From NCBI RefSeq assembly GCF_003323745.1, contig NZ_QOIL01000010.1, positions 214,110 to 278,109 of the forward strand: a DNA stretch of 64,000 bases, in the 5' to 3' direction. Shown here piece by piece: positions 35,288 to 44,458 of this stretch (position 1 is its first letter; each line of letters begins with the position of its first letter). A program made the translations under genes and the position numbers. The stretch is from Sphaerisporangium album (GTDB taxonomy: Bacteria > Actinomycetota > Actinomycetes > Streptosporangiales > Streptosporangiaceae). The notes below the pieces were generated by a model. The model was not told the DNA's origin and did no database searches. It was given only the letters and a program-made list of their open reading frames with translations.

Positions 35288-36054
35288 CGCTCGTCAAGGT
35301 GCGCGACCTGGTCGTCCGGGCCGGCGGCCGGGTCATCTCCAGCGTTCCGGTGCTGGACGTCGAGCCCGGCCGGTGCGTGGCCATCGTCGGCGAGAGCGGG
35401 TCAGGCAAGACCACCGCGCTCATGGCCACGCTCGGCCTGCTGGACACGGCCGAGGTCACCGGCGAGATCGGCGTCTGCGGCGTCGACGTGGCGACCGCCT
35501 CGCCGCGGCGGCTGCGCGAGATGCGCGGCGCGCGTGCCGCGCTGGTCATGCAGTCCCCGAGGGCCGCGCTCACCCCCACCATGCGCCTCGGCACGCTGAT
35601 GCGCCGCGCGCTCGCCCGCCACGGCGTCACCGGCCGCGAGGCCGCGCGGCGCGCCGAGGACGCGGTCGCCGCCGTCCTGCTCGACCCCGCCCTGCTGGCG
35701 CGGTACCCGCACGAGGTCTCCGGCGGGCAGGCCCAGCGGTTCGCCATCGCGCTGGCCATCGCCCTCGGCGCAGAGGTGATCCTGGCCGACGAGCCGACCA
35801 GCGCGCTGGACGTCACCGTGCAGGCCGAGGTCGTCGGCGTGCTGAGACGCCTGCGCGACGAGCGGGGCCTGGCGCTGCTGCTGGTGTCCCACGACCTGGC
35901 CCTGGTGTCCTCGGTCGCCGATCACGTGCTGGTCATGCGGGACGGCGCGGTGGTCGAGAGCGGCCCCGCCGCCGAGGTCTTCGCCCGCCCCCGCGACCCC
36001 TACACCCGCGAGCTGATCGCCGCGGTCCCCGAACTCCCGGAGGCGACCCCATGA
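35284..36054 (+). CDS. ABC transporter ATP-binding protein, DppD type (short)
   Basis: 256 residues. Walker A GESGSGKTTALMATLGLL, Q-loop MQSPRAALTPTMRLGTL (Gln then Ser-Pro instead of the usual Gln-Asp-Pro), signature VSGGQAQRFAIALAIAL, Walker B VILADEPTSALD and switch SHDLALVSSVAD. It lacks the long C-terminal oligopeptide extension of the ATPase at 6957, ending at LIAAVPELPEATP. Its stop overlaps the next ATG (ATGA). Confidence 0.92.
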   Translation: MTLVKVRDLVVRAGGRVISSVPVLDVEPGRCVAIVGESGSGKTTALMATLGLLDTAEVTGEIGVCGVDVATASPRRLREMRGARAALVMQSPRAALTPTMRLGTLMRRALARHGVTGREAARRAEDAVAAVLLDPALLARYPHEVSGGQAQRFAIALAIALGAEVILADEPTSALDVTVQAEVVGVLRRLRDERGLALLLVSHDLALVSSVADHVLVMRDGAVVESGPAAEVFARPRDPYTRELIAAVPELPEATP

Positions 36055-37103
36055 CCCGGTCGAACCCGCCGGACCCGTCCGGCCTGGACGAGCCGTCGCC
36101 CTCCGCGCGCACGCCCGGTGCCGGGCCCGGGGTTCGTCCAGGAGCGTCACCCGATTCCGGCGGCCCGGGTGGACGGCTGTGCGCCGAGGCGGTGACGCTC
36201 GCCTACGGGCGCACCACGGTCGTGCACGAGGTCGGCCTCACCGTCGAGGAGGGCGGCGTCGGGCTGGTCGGCGAGAGCGGGTCCGGCAAGACCACCCTGG
36301 CCCGCGCCCTGCTCGGCCTGCTGGCCCCCCGCTCCGGCAGGATCACCTACGGCGGGCGAGACCTCGCGGCGATGCGGCGCGGCGAGCGGGCGGGCTTTCG
36401 CGGCGCCGTCCAGCCGGTGTTCCAGGACGGCAGCGACGCGCTCGACCCCCGCATGCGCCTCGGGTCCTCGATCGCCGAGGCGCTCGCCGCCCACCACCGG
36501 CTCGACCGCGCCGCCCGCCGCGCCCGCGTCGCCGAGCTGCTCACCGACGTCGGGCTGGACCCGGAGCTGGCCGCCAGGCGGCCGCACGAGGTGTCGGGCG
36601 GGCAGCGGCAGCGCGCCGCCATCGCCCGCGCCCTCGCGGTCGAGCCGCGCGTCCTGGTGCTGGACGAGCCGACCAGCGCGCTGGACGTCACCGTGCAGGC
36701 GCGCGTCCTCGACCTGCTGGAGGACCTGCGCGCCGGGCGCGGCCTGACGTACCTGCTGATCACCCACAACCTGGCCGTCGTCGACCGGCTCTGCCGCACC
36801 TGTCACGTCATGTTCGCCGGCCGCGTCGTGGAGTCCGGACCCGCCCGCGAGCTGCTCACCCGCCCCGCCCACCCCTACACGCTCGCCCTGCGCGACGCCG
36901 TGCCCCGGATCGGCGGCGCGCCGCCCCGCGCCGCCGGGCGCACCGACGCCGTCCCCGCCGCCGAGGGCTGCGCGTTCCGCCTGCGCTGCCCGCTGGCCGT
37001 GGACCGGTGCCGTACGCAGGCCCCGGCGCCGCGCCCGGTCCAGGGCCGCGTGGTCGCCTGTCACCGCGCCGAGGAGGTCCTCGCGGGTGCCGCACGTAAG
37101 TGA
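36051..37103 (+). CDS. ABC transporter ATP-binding protein, DppF type with Pro-rich N-terminal extension
   Basis: 350 residues. About 40 residues of Pro/Ser/Gly-rich extension precede the ATPase core; the ATG is fixed by its ATGA overlap with the previous stop. Walker A GESGSGKTTLARALLGLL, FQDGSDALDPRMRLG (Q-loop), VSGGQRQRAAIARALAV, VLVLDEPTSALD and THNLAVVDRLC (switch His followed by Asn). The C-terminal Cys motif is GCAFRLRCPLAVDRC. The last 17 nt overlap the start of the PucR gene, so importer and regulator are coupled. Confidence 0.93.
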   Translation: MTRSNPPDPSGLDEPSPSARTPGAGPGVRPGASPDSGGPGGRLCAEAVTLAYGRTTVVHEVGLTVEEGGVGLVGESGSGKTTLARALLGLLAPRSGRITYGGRDLAAMRRGERAGFRGAVQPVFQDGSDALDPRMRLGSSIAEALAAHHRLDRAARRARVAELLTDVGLDPELAARRPHEVSGGQRQRAAIARALAVEPRVLVLDEPTSALDVTVQARVLDLLEDLRAGRGLTYLLITHNLAVVDRLCRTCHVMFAGRVVESGPARELLTRPAHPYTLALRDAVPRIGGAPPRAAGRTDAVPAAEGCAFRLRCPLAVDRCRTQAPAPRPVQGRVVACHRAEEVLAGAARK

Positions 37104-38529
37104 CCTGCTGAGGACCCCGGCCGGGCGGCGCCTGACGCTGGTCGCCGGCCCCTGGGACGCGCGGCCGGTCGAGAGCGTCGTCCTGGTCGACGAGCCGGGG
37201 GAACTGTCCCGCGCCCCGGCCGGCGCGGTCGCCGTGCTGTCGCGCGGCGCGGCCCGCGACGGGCCCGGCGTCACCGCTTCGCTGCGGGTCGCCGGCGAGC
37301 GCGGGCTGGCCGCGCTGGTGGTGCAGGGCCTTTCCGGCACCTCGCCGCCGATCGTCGAGCTGGCCCGCAAGGCGCGTGTGGCGCTGCTGGCGGGCGCCCC
37401 GGGCCAGACGCTGTCGGACCTGGTGTTCGGCCTGCGCGAGGTCGTGCGCTCCGACCCCGGCGTGCTGCTGCGCCGCACCCGCGAGGCCGTCGAACGGCTG
37501 GGCGCGGTCGAGGGCGCGGGTGAGGACGTCATCCTGCGCGCCGCGTCGGCGGCGGTCGGCGTGGCGTACGACGTGGCGGGCGTCGCGGGCCCGGCGGGTA
37601 CCCCAGGGGCCGTCTCCGCGGCGACCCCGGACTCGGGGGCCGTTTCGACGGTCGCCTCGACCTCGGGGGCCGTCTCGGCGGCCACCTCGGCCGTGATCCG
37701 GGTGGACGGCCGCGCCGACGGCTACGTCCGGTGGGCCGAGGAGGACCCGGCCGCCGCGATCGTCGCGGGGGTGGTCGCCGCCATGCTCGGCCGCGTCCGC
37801 GCCGCCGCCCGCGCCGCCGAGGCCGCGCGCTCGGCCGCCCTGCTGGCGCTGCTCCGCGCCCCGGCCAAGGACCTGCCCGCGGCGACACGGCGGGCCCGTG
37901 TCGCGGGCGTCCCCGTCGAGGGCTGGCACGTCGCGGTCTTCACCCGCGCGGCCCCCGCCGCGTTCGCCGGGGCGGACCTCGGAGGGAGCGTCCTGACCAC
38001 GCCGTGGCAGGACGGCGTGCTGACCGTCCACACCCGCGACGAGCGTCCCCCGCGCGGCGAGGACCCGCTGGACACGGCGCTGATCGCCAAGGTGCTGCCC
38101 CCGGACGCCGTGGCGGGCCTCGGCACCTGCCAGCGGGGCCCGGAGGGGCTCCGGCGCACCGCCGCGCAGGCCCGCACGGCCGCCGCCCGCGCGCGTCCCG
38201 GCGAGGCGGAGGCGTTCGACCGGCTCGGCGTGCACGCCGTCCTCGCCGAGCTGACCGGCAGCGACAGCGCCGTCATGGCCGCACGCGACATGCTCGGGCC
38301 CCTGGACCGGCTCGGCGCGCTGGCCCCGCACGCCGTGCCCACCCTCAAGGCGTACCTGGACGCGTGGGGCTCGCGGACGAAGGCCGCCGCCGTGCTGAAC
38401 CTCCATCCGAACGCCGTCGCCCACCGCGTCCGCCGGATCGCCGAGGTCCTGGATCTCGACCTGTCCGACCCGCAGACCCGGTTCGCGCTCCAGCTGGCGT
38501 GCCACGTCCTCACCGAGGCGGGCCCGTGA
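37087..38529 (+). CDS. PucR-family transcriptional regulator
   Basis: 480 residues. The N-terminal part (VSDLLRTPAGRRLTLVAGPWDARPVESVVLVDEPGEL...) resembles the PucR ligand domain. A low-complexity Ala/Ser/Val stretch near 175-200 has three copies of a GAVSAAT-like unit. The C-terminal PucR HTH (HTH_30) is TLKAYLDAWGSRTKAAAVLNLHPNAVAHRVRRIAEVLDLDL. The family controls purine, allantoin and amino-acid catabolism in response to substrates. GTG start overlapping the upstream ATPase gene. It probably controls the surrounding cluster. Confidence 0.9.
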   Translation: MPHVSDLLRTPAGRRLTLVAGPWDARPVESVVLVDEPGELSRAPAGAVAVLSRGAARDGPGVTASLRVAGERGLAALVVQGLSGTSPPIVELARKARVALLAGAPGQTLSDLVFGLREVVRSDPGVLLRRTREAVERLGAVEGAGEDVILRAASAAVGVAYDVAGVAGPAGTPGAVSAATPDSGAVSTVASTSGAVSAATSAVIRVDGRADGYVRWAEEDPAAAIVAGVVAAMLGRVRAAARAAEAARSAALLALLRAPAKDLPAATRRARVAGVPVEGWHVAVFTRAAPAAFAGADLGGSVLTTPWQDGVLTVHTRDERPPRGEDPLDTALIAKVLPPDAVAGLGTCQRGPEGLRRTAAQARTAAARARPGEAEAFDRLGVHAVLAELTGSDSAVMAARDMLGPLDRLGALAPHAVPTLKAYLDAWGSRTKAAAVLNLHPNAVAHRVRRIAEVLDLDLSDPQTRFALQLACHVLTEAGP

Positions 38530-38546
38530 CCCGGTGTGCCGGGGAG

Positions 38547-38571
38547 ACAACACCCCCGGGGGCGTCGTTGT
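38547..38571. promoter_or_regulatory. Dyad between pucR-like and hyuA-like genes
   Basis: ACAAC (38547-38551) and GTTGT (38567-38571) flank a CCCCCGGGGG core in the 88-bp gap. Placement after the regulator gene and before the hyuA gene suggests an internal operator or hairpin; symmetry is imperfect about the core. Confidence 0.3.
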
Positions 38572-38617
38572 GAGGGCACATCGACACCCGTCCGGCACTG
38601 GCCGTACGGTCCCTGCC

Positions 38618-40888
38618 ATGCTCACAGGGTCCACCGGTTCGACCGGGTCGACAGGGTCCACCGGGGCCGCGCCGTCCACGCCGTCCACGCCGTCGGACGC
38701 CTCCGTGCCGTCCGCGCGCTCCACGGGCTCCCCGGCGTCCCGGGACGCGCGCGAATCCGGCGCCTCCACGGTCATCGGCGTCGACGTCGGCGGCACGTTC
38801 ACCGACCTGGTGGCCTACGACGCCGGCACCGGCGAGATCACGGTGGCGAAGCAGCCCACGACCCCCGAGGCCCCCGAGCGGGGCGTCCTCGCGGCCGTCG
38901 ACGCGGCGGGCGAGGGCCTGCTGGCCCGCTGCTCCTACTTCGTCCACGGCACCACCGTCGGACTCAACGCGCTGCTGGAACGCCGTGGCGCGACCGTCGG
39001 CCTGATCACCACGCGGGGCTTCCGCGACGTCCTGGAGATCCGCCGGGGCGACCGCGACGACCCCTACGACCTGTTCTGGACGCCGCCACCGCCCCTCGTG
39101 CCCCGCAGGCTCCGCAGGGAGGTCCGCGAGCGGGTCGCCCACGACGGGACGACCGTGCAGGACCTCGACGAGGCGGGCGTGGCCGCCGCGGCCGAGGTCT
39201 TCCGCGCCGAGGGCGTGGACGCGGTCGCCGTCGTGCTGATCAACGCCTACGCCGACCCCGCCCACGAGCTGCGCGTGCGCGAGCTGCTGCGCGCCGCCGG
39301 GTTCGGCGGCGAGGTGTCGCTGTCGCACGAGGTGTCGGGGGAGTACCGCGAGTACGAACGCACCACGACCACGGTGGTCGACGCGTTCGTCCGCCGCCGG
39401 ATGGGCCCCTACCTGCACCGACTCGACCGTGAGCTGCGCCGCAGGGGCTTCTCCGGCCGTCTGCTCGTCACCCGCTCCGGCGGCGGCGCCTTCACCCTGG
39501 CCGAGGCCGCCGCCCGCCCGTTCGAGACCATCCTGTCCGGGCCGGTCGCCGGGGCCGCCGCCACCGCGCGGCTCGCCCGCGTGCTCGGCATCGGCGCGGC
39601 CGTCGCCGCCGACGTCGGCGGCACCAGCTTCGACACCGCCCTCATCGAGGACGCCCGGCTGCCGCTGCTCTTCCAGGGCGAGGTGCAGGGCCTGCCGCTG
39701 CAGAGCCCGTGGGCGGACGTGCGGTCGGTCGGCGCGGGCGGCGGATCGGTGGCCTACGTGGACGCGGGCGGGCTGCTGCGCGTCGGCCCGCGCAGCGCGG
39801 GCGCCGTCCCCGGGCCCGCCTGTTACCAGCGGGGAGGCGCCGAGGCGACGGTCACGGACGCCGCGCTGCACCTCGGCATGATCGTCCCCTCCGGCATGTC
39901 CGGCGGCATCACGCTCTCGACGGCGCGCGCGGCGGAGGTGCTCGCGCCGCTGGCCGCGCCCTCCGGGCTGCCCGGCGCCGACGAGGTGGCCGAGGGCGTC
40001 GTCCGCATCGCCGCCGCGCACATGGCGCAGGCCGTGCGCGGGGTGAGCGTCGAGCGCGGCGCCGACCCGCGGGGCGCGACGATCGTCGCCTTCGGCGGCG
40101 CGGGCCCGCTGTTCGGCTGCCTGCTCGCCGACGAGCTCGGCGTGGACCGCGTCGTCGTCCCGCCCAACGCCGGCAACTTCTCCGCGGTGGGGCTCATGCA
40201 GGCCGACATCCTGCGCAGCGCCGCCCGCACGCTCGTCCGTCCCCTGGACGACGCGGCGCTGGAGGAGATCGCCGCGACGGCGGACGCGCTGTTCGCCCGC
40301 CTGTCCGGCCGCGACGCCGCCGGAGCCGCCACAGACGGGGAAGGCCACGGGGACGAGGGGGAGGCCGTGCGCGAGCTCGACCTGGACCTGCGCTACCGGG
40401 GCCAGGAGCACACGCTGACCGTGCGCGCCGAGCCCGGCGAGGACGCCGCCGCCGTCCGGGAGCGGTTCGCCGCCGCCTACCAGCGCTCCTACGGCCACGA
40501 GCTGGCCGACCCGCTGGAGGTCGTCACCGTCCGGGCCGCGCTGCGCGTGCGGCTGCGGGACGAGCGCGAGCTGGTCCCCGCGCCGCCCTGGCCGGGCGGG
40601 CCGTCCGCGCGGGAGATCGAGCTGTGGTCCTTCCGGCGCCGCGCGTTCGTCCACTCGCGGGCGGTCCCGCGCGCCGCGCTCGCGGGCGCCGTCCCCGGCC
40701 CGCTCGTGGTGGTCGAGCCGACCGCGACCACCTACGTCGACGAGGGGTTCACCGTGGAGGCGCACCCCAGCGGATGCCTGCTGGTCACCAGGACCGGCAC
40801 GGACGGCGGCGCGGCGCACGCGGAACGGGCGACCCGCGAGCGGGACCGCGCGGTACAGGGACCATGGGAGCACGGGGGGAAGGCATGA
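38618..40888 (+). CDS. hyuA: Hydantoinase/oxoprolinase subunit A (HyuA, long type)
   Basis: 756 residues. After a low-complexity leader made of Gly-Ser-Thr repeats and Ser/Pro runs (about residues 1-45), the Hydant_A_N domain starts at GVDVGGTFTDLVAYD. HGTTVGLNALLERRGATVGLITTRGFRDVLEIRRG, RTTTTVVDAFVRRRMGPYL, SGGGAFTLAEAAARPFETILSGPVAGA and AADVGGTSFDTALI are family blocks. The C-terminal domain follows (RYRGQEHTLTVRAEP). With HyuB it forms an ATP-dependent ring-opening enzyme (N-methylhydantoinase or 5-oxoprolinase class). The start is uncertain; in-frame GTGs at 38534 and 38570 are possible. Its stop overlaps hyuB by ATGA. Confidence 0.9.
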   Translation: MLTGSTGSTGSTGSTGAAPSTPSTPSDASVPSARSTGSPASRDARESGASTVIGVDVGGTFTDLVAYDAGTGEITVAKQPTTPEAPERGVLAAVDAAGEGLLARCSYFVHGTTVGLNALLERRGATVGLITTRGFRDVLEIRRGDRDDPYDLFWTPPPPLVPRRLRREVRERVAHDGTTVQDLDEAGVAAAAEVFRAEGVDAVAVVLINAYADPAHELRVRELLRAAGFGGEVSLSHEVSGEYREYERTTTTVVDAFVRRRMGPYLHRLDRELRRRGFSGRLLVTRSGGGAFTLAEAAARPFETILSGPVAGAAATARLARVLGIGAAVAADVGGTSFDTALIEDARLPLLFQGEVQGLPLQSPWADVRSVGAGGGSVAYVDAGGLLRVGPRSAGAVPGPACYQRGGAEATVTDAALHLGMIVPSGMSGGITLSTARAAEVLAPLAAPSGLPGADEVAEGVVRIAAAHMAQAVRGVSVERGADPRGATIVAFGGAGPLFGCLLADELGVDRVVVPPNAGNFSAVGLMQADILRSAARTLVRPLDDAALEEIAATADALFARLSGRDAAGAATDGEGHGDEGEAVRELDLDLRYRGQEHTLTVRAEPGEDAAAVRERFAAAYQRSYGHELADPLEVVTVRAALRVRLRDERELVPAPPWPGGPSAREIELWSFRRRAFVHSRAVPRAALAGAVPGPLVVVEPTATTYVDEGFTVEAHPSGCLLVTRTGTDGGAAHAERATRERDRAVQGPWEHGGKA

Positions 40889-42612
40889 ACGCCATCGTCA
40901 GGACCACCTTCGCCGAGCCCCACCCGGGACTCGCCGAGGGCGCGGACCCGATCACGACCGAGATCGTCCGGCAGGGGCTCAACGCCGCCGCCGACCACAT
41001 GAAGCGGTCGCTGATCCGCACCGCGTTCTCGCCGATCATCTACGAGGCCCTGGACTTCGCCGTCGCGTTCTACGACGCCGACCTGTGCATGCTCGCCCAG
41101 GCCCCCACGCTGCCCGCCTTCATGGGCACGCTGGGCTTCTGCGTGCGCGAGGCCGTGGAGGGCGTCGGCGGCCCCGCGGCGCTGGCTCCCGGCGACGTCA
41201 TCCTCTACAACGACCCCTACGGCACCGGCTCCCACCCGCAGGACGCCGCCATGGTCGTCCCGATCTTCGTGGAGGGCCGCCTGGTCGCCTACTCCGCGAT
41301 CAAGGCCCACTGGCTCGACATCGGCGGCAAGGACCCGTACTGCACCGACACCCTGGACGTGTACCAGGAGGGCACGATCTTCCCCGGCGTGAAGCTGTAC
41401 GACGCCGGCCGCCTGGTCACCGACGTGTACCGGATGATCCTCGCCAACAGCCGCATGGCGGACATGGTGATCGGCGACATCAACGCCATGGTCGCCGGCG
41501 CGCGGGCGGGGGCCGAGGCGCTGGCCGCCATCGTCGAGCGCTACGGCGCCGAGGTGTTCGGCAGGTGCGTCGCCCGCATGTACGCCCACGGCGAGGCGCT
41601 CGTGCGGAGCTGGTTCGAGAAACTGCCCGACGGCGTCTACACCGCTTCCAGCGTGATCGACTCCGACGGCGTCAGCGGCGTCCCCGTGCCCTTCGGCGTG
41701 CGGGTCACCGTCGAGGGCTCGGGCATCGTCGTCGACCTGACGGACTGCCCGGACCAGACGCCCGGCCCGATCAACTGCCCGCTGCCCTCCACGGTCGCGG
41801 CCTGCCGCCTGGCCATCGCGTTCCTCGCGGGAGCGGGCGAGCAGCCCAACGAGGGCCACTTCCTGCCCCTGGAGGTGATCACCCGCGAGGGCTCCCTCTT
41901 CCACCCCGTCCGGCCCGCGCCCTGCTTCATGTACGGCATCCCGTCCGACCACGCCATCGAGCTGATCATCCGCGCCCTGGCCCCCGCCGTCCCCGGCTCG
42001 GTGCCCGCGGCCAGCGGCGGCGACATCAACGCCCTGGTGTGGTGGGGGAACCGCGAGGACGGCGGCGCCCCCTGGGCCGACGGCGCCCCGCACCCCGTCG
42101 GCCAGGGCGCCTCCCCGTCCGCCGACGGCGCCAGCGCGCTGATGTACATCTCCGAGTCGGCCACCCGGTTCACGCCCGCCGAGGTCTGGGAGGCGCGCAA
42201 CCCCTGGCGCGTCGAAAGGCTCGCCCTGGCCGAGGACTCCGGGGGGCCCGGCCGGTACCGTGGCGGGCTCGGGCTGGACCTGTCCTTCCGCTGCCTGGAG
42301 GACCAGTACCTCACCTCCGCCCTCGCCCGCACCGCGCTCGCCCCCTGGGGCCTGTCCGGCGGCCTCCCCGGCCGCCCCAACCGGCTCACCGTCGAGTACC
42401 CGGACGGCACCACCGAGGAGCACTCGCTCAGGACGCGCATCCCCCTGCCCAAGGGCACCATCGTGCACCTGCGGACCGGCTCGGGCGGCGGCTACGGCGA
42501 CCCCTCGGAGCGCGACCCCCGCGCGGTGGCCGACGACCTGCGCGAGGGCTACATCACCGAGGACCACGCCCGCCGCCACTACCCGCACGCGCTCCCGGCT
42601 CGATCGCGGTAG
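40885..42612 (+). CDS. hyuB: Hydantoinase/oxoprolinase subunit B (HyuB)
   Basis: 575 residues. DPITTEIVRQGLNAAADHMKRSLIRTAFSPIIYEALDFAVAFYDAD is the Hydant_B start, and ILYNDPYGTGSHPQDAAMVVPIFVEGRLVAYSAIKAHWLDIGG the metal/substrate region. GPINCPLPSTVAACRLAIAF and VWEARNPWRVERLALAEDSGGPGRYRGGLGLDLSF follow, and the end carries LRTGSGGGYGDPSERDPRAVADDLREGYIT. All are diagnostic of the B subunit. ATG overlaps the hyuA stop. It closes the 13.6-kb array; the next gene is pafA 165 bp away. Confidence 0.94.
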   Translation: MNAIVRTTFAEPHPGLAEGADPITTEIVRQGLNAAADHMKRSLIRTAFSPIIYEALDFAVAFYDADLCMLAQAPTLPAFMGTLGFCVREAVEGVGGPAALAPGDVILYNDPYGTGSHPQDAAMVVPIFVEGRLVAYSAIKAHWLDIGGKDPYCTDTLDVYQEGTIFPGVKLYDAGRLVTDVYRMILANSRMADMVIGDINAMVAGARAGAEALAAIVERYGAEVFGRCVARMYAHGEALVRSWFEKLPDGVYTASSVIDSDGVSGVPVPFGVRVTVEGSGIVVDLTDCPDQTPGPINCPLPSTVAACRLAIAFLAGAGEQPNEGHFLPLEVITREGSLFHPVRPAPCFMYGIPSDHAIELIIRALAPAVPGSVPAASGGDINALVWWGNREDGGAPWADGAPHPVGQGASPSADGASALMYISESATRFTPAEVWEARNPWRVERLALAEDSGGPGRYRGGLGLDLSFRCLEDQYLTSALARTALAPWGLSGGLPGRPNRLTVEYPDGTTEEHSLRTRIPLPKGTIVHLRTGSGGGYGDPSERDPRAVADDLREGYITEDHARRHYPHALPARSR

Positions 42613-42765
42613 GGCTTTCTCCGGTCGCCGCCGGGCGCGGGGGATCGTCAAGGCGGCGGAGATCTATCCGCTCCGGGGGAGATCCAGGGTCGCCGGCCGG
42701 TGCGGGCACGGGGTGCCCACCGCGAAACCCGGGGAAGATCCCTCCCTTCCCGGGCCCGGAGAACA

Positions 42766-42771
42766 TAGTGT
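42766..42771 (+). promoter_or_regulatory. -10 box of pafA, probable leaderless start
   Basis: TAGTGT ends 6 nt before the ATG at 42778. No ribosome site lies within 12 nt of the start, so a leaderless mRNA is the best reading. Confidence 0.5.
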
Positions 42772-42777
42772 GATGTG

Positions 42778-44136
42778 ATGGATCGTCGCATCTTCGGCTT
42801 GGAGAACGAGTACGGCGTCACCTGCACGTTCCGGGGTCAGCGCAGGCTGTCCCCCGACGAGGTGGCGCGGTACCTTTTCCGCAGAGTCGTGTCCTGGGGC
42901 CGATCGAGCAACGTGTTCCTCCGAAACGGCGCCCGCCTCTACCTCGACGTCGGCAGCCATCCCGAATACGCCACCCCCGAATGTGACAACGTCGTCGAGC
43001 TCGTCACGCACGACAAGGCCGGCGAGCGCATCCTCGAGGGCCTGCTCGTGGACGCCGAGAAGCGGCTTCGCGAGGAGGGCATCGCGGGGGACATCTACCT
43101 CTTCAAGAACAACACCGACTCGGCCGGCAACTCCTACGGTTGCCACGAGAACTACCTGGTGGGCAGGCACGGTGAGTTCGGCCGCCTGGCCGACGTGCTG
43201 ATCCCCTTCCTGGTGACCCGGCAGATCATCTGCGGCGCGGGCAAGGTGCTCCAGACGCCGCGCGGCGCGGTGTACTGCGTCTCGCAGCGCGCCGAGCACA
43301 TCTGGGAGGGGGTGTCGAGCGCGACCACCCGGTCCCGCCCGATCATCAACACCAGGGACGAGCCCCACGCCGACGCCGAGCGCTTCCGCAGGCTGCACGT
43401 CATCGTCGGCGACTCCAACATGAGCGAGGCGACCATGCTGCTCAAGGTCGGCGCCACCGACCTGGTGCTACGCATGGTCGAGGCCGGCACGGTCATGCGC
43501 GACCTCAGCCTGGAGAACCCCATCAGGGCGATCCGCGAGGTCTCCCACGACATGACCGGCCGCAGGCGCGTGCGCCTGGCCAACGGCCGCGAGGCCTCCT
43601 CGCTGGAGATCCAGCAGGAGTACCTGTCCAAGGCGCGCGACTTCGTCGACCGGCGGGGCGGCGACGCGACCACGCGCAGGGTGCTGGAGCTGTGGGAGCG
43701 CACGCTGCGCGCGGTCGACACCGGCGACCTCGACCTGGTCTCGCGCGAGATCGACTGGGTCACCAAGTACCAGCTCATCGAGCGCTACCGCAACAAGTAC
43801 GACCTGCCGCTGTCCTCGCCGCGGGTGGCCCAGCTCGACCTCGCCTACCACGACGTGCACCGCAAGCGGGGGCTGTTCTACCTGCTGCAGCGGCGCGGCG
43901 CGGTGGAGCGGGTGGCCTCGGACCTGAAGATCTTCGAGGCCAAGTCGGTGCCGCCGCAGACCACGCGGGCGCGGCTGCGCGGCGAGTTCATCCGCAAGGC
44001 GCAGGAGAAGCGCCGTGACTTCACCGTCGACTGGGTGCACCTCAAGCTGAACGACCAGGCCCAGCGCACGGTCCTCTGCAAGGACCCGTTCCGCAGCGTG
44101 GACGAGAGGGTGGACAAGCTGATCGCCGGCATGTGA
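42778..44136 (+). CDS. pafA: Pup--protein ligase
   Basis: 452 residues. [70 protein letters not shown] is nearly the mycobacterial sequence. [21 protein letters not shown] and [17 protein letters not shown] hold nucleotide and metal contacts, and the C-terminal [33 protein letters not shown] is the PafA end. It phosphorylates the Pup C-terminal Glu and joins it to a lysine. The ATG at 42778 is chosen by homologous length; a GTG one codon upstream exists. It is separated from the proteasome genes by the hydantoin-type cluster, not the usual close linkage. Confidence 0.97.
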   Translation: MDRRIFGLENEYGVTCTFRGQRRLSPDEVARYLFRRVVSWGRSSNVFLRNGARLYLDVGSHPEYATPECDNVVELVTHDKAGERILEGLLVDAEKRLREEGIAGDIYLFKNNTDSAGNSYGCHENYLVGRHGEFGRLADVLIPFLVTRQIICGAGKVLQTPRGAVYCVSQRAEHIWEGVSSATTRSRPIINTRDEPHADAERFRRLHVIVGDSNMSEATMLLKVGATDLVLRMVEAGTVMRDLSLENPIRAIREVSHDMTGRRRVRLANGREASSLEIQQEYLSKARDFVDRRGGDATTRRVLELWERTLRAVDTGDLDLVSREIDWVTKYQLIERYRNKYDLPLSSPRVAQLDLAYHDVHRKRGLFYLLQRRGAVERVASDLKIFEAKSVPPQTTRARLRGEFIRKAQEKRRDFTVDWVHLKLNDQAQRTVLCKDPFRSVDERVDKLIAGM

Positions 44137-44143
44137 GCCGTCC

Positions 44144-44187
44144 GGTCGCCGGCCCGCCCTCGCCTCGGCGTCGGCGGGCCGGCGGCC
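44144..44187 (+). terminator. Terminator after pafA
   Basis: An 11-bp perfect stem GCCGGCCCGCC / GGCGGGCCGGC (44148-44158 / 44173-44183), extended outward by four more pairs (one G-T), with a 14-nt loop, 7 nt after the pafA stop. Confidence 0.7.
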
Positions 44188-44458
44188 TGCCGGGGCCGGA
44201 CGGGCCTCCCGGCGGGCGTCCGCTCTGAAACTTTCACCCGTGCCGGTGGCGCGCGCCGCCGTCGCGCGCCACCCGCCTCGCGCATTACCCCTTCTTTGCC
44301 TGCGGCTTTCCCGCACCTGTCCTGCACGGCCGATGTGACTCCGCTAGAAGGGTTTACGAAGGTAAGGTCACGCTTCGGCAAGATCGAGTCGCGTGATCCT
44401 CGTGGTCGTGGCCGTCGGGTAGTGTTACGCGAACGTGACGCCTCTTCGAGGGATACCC

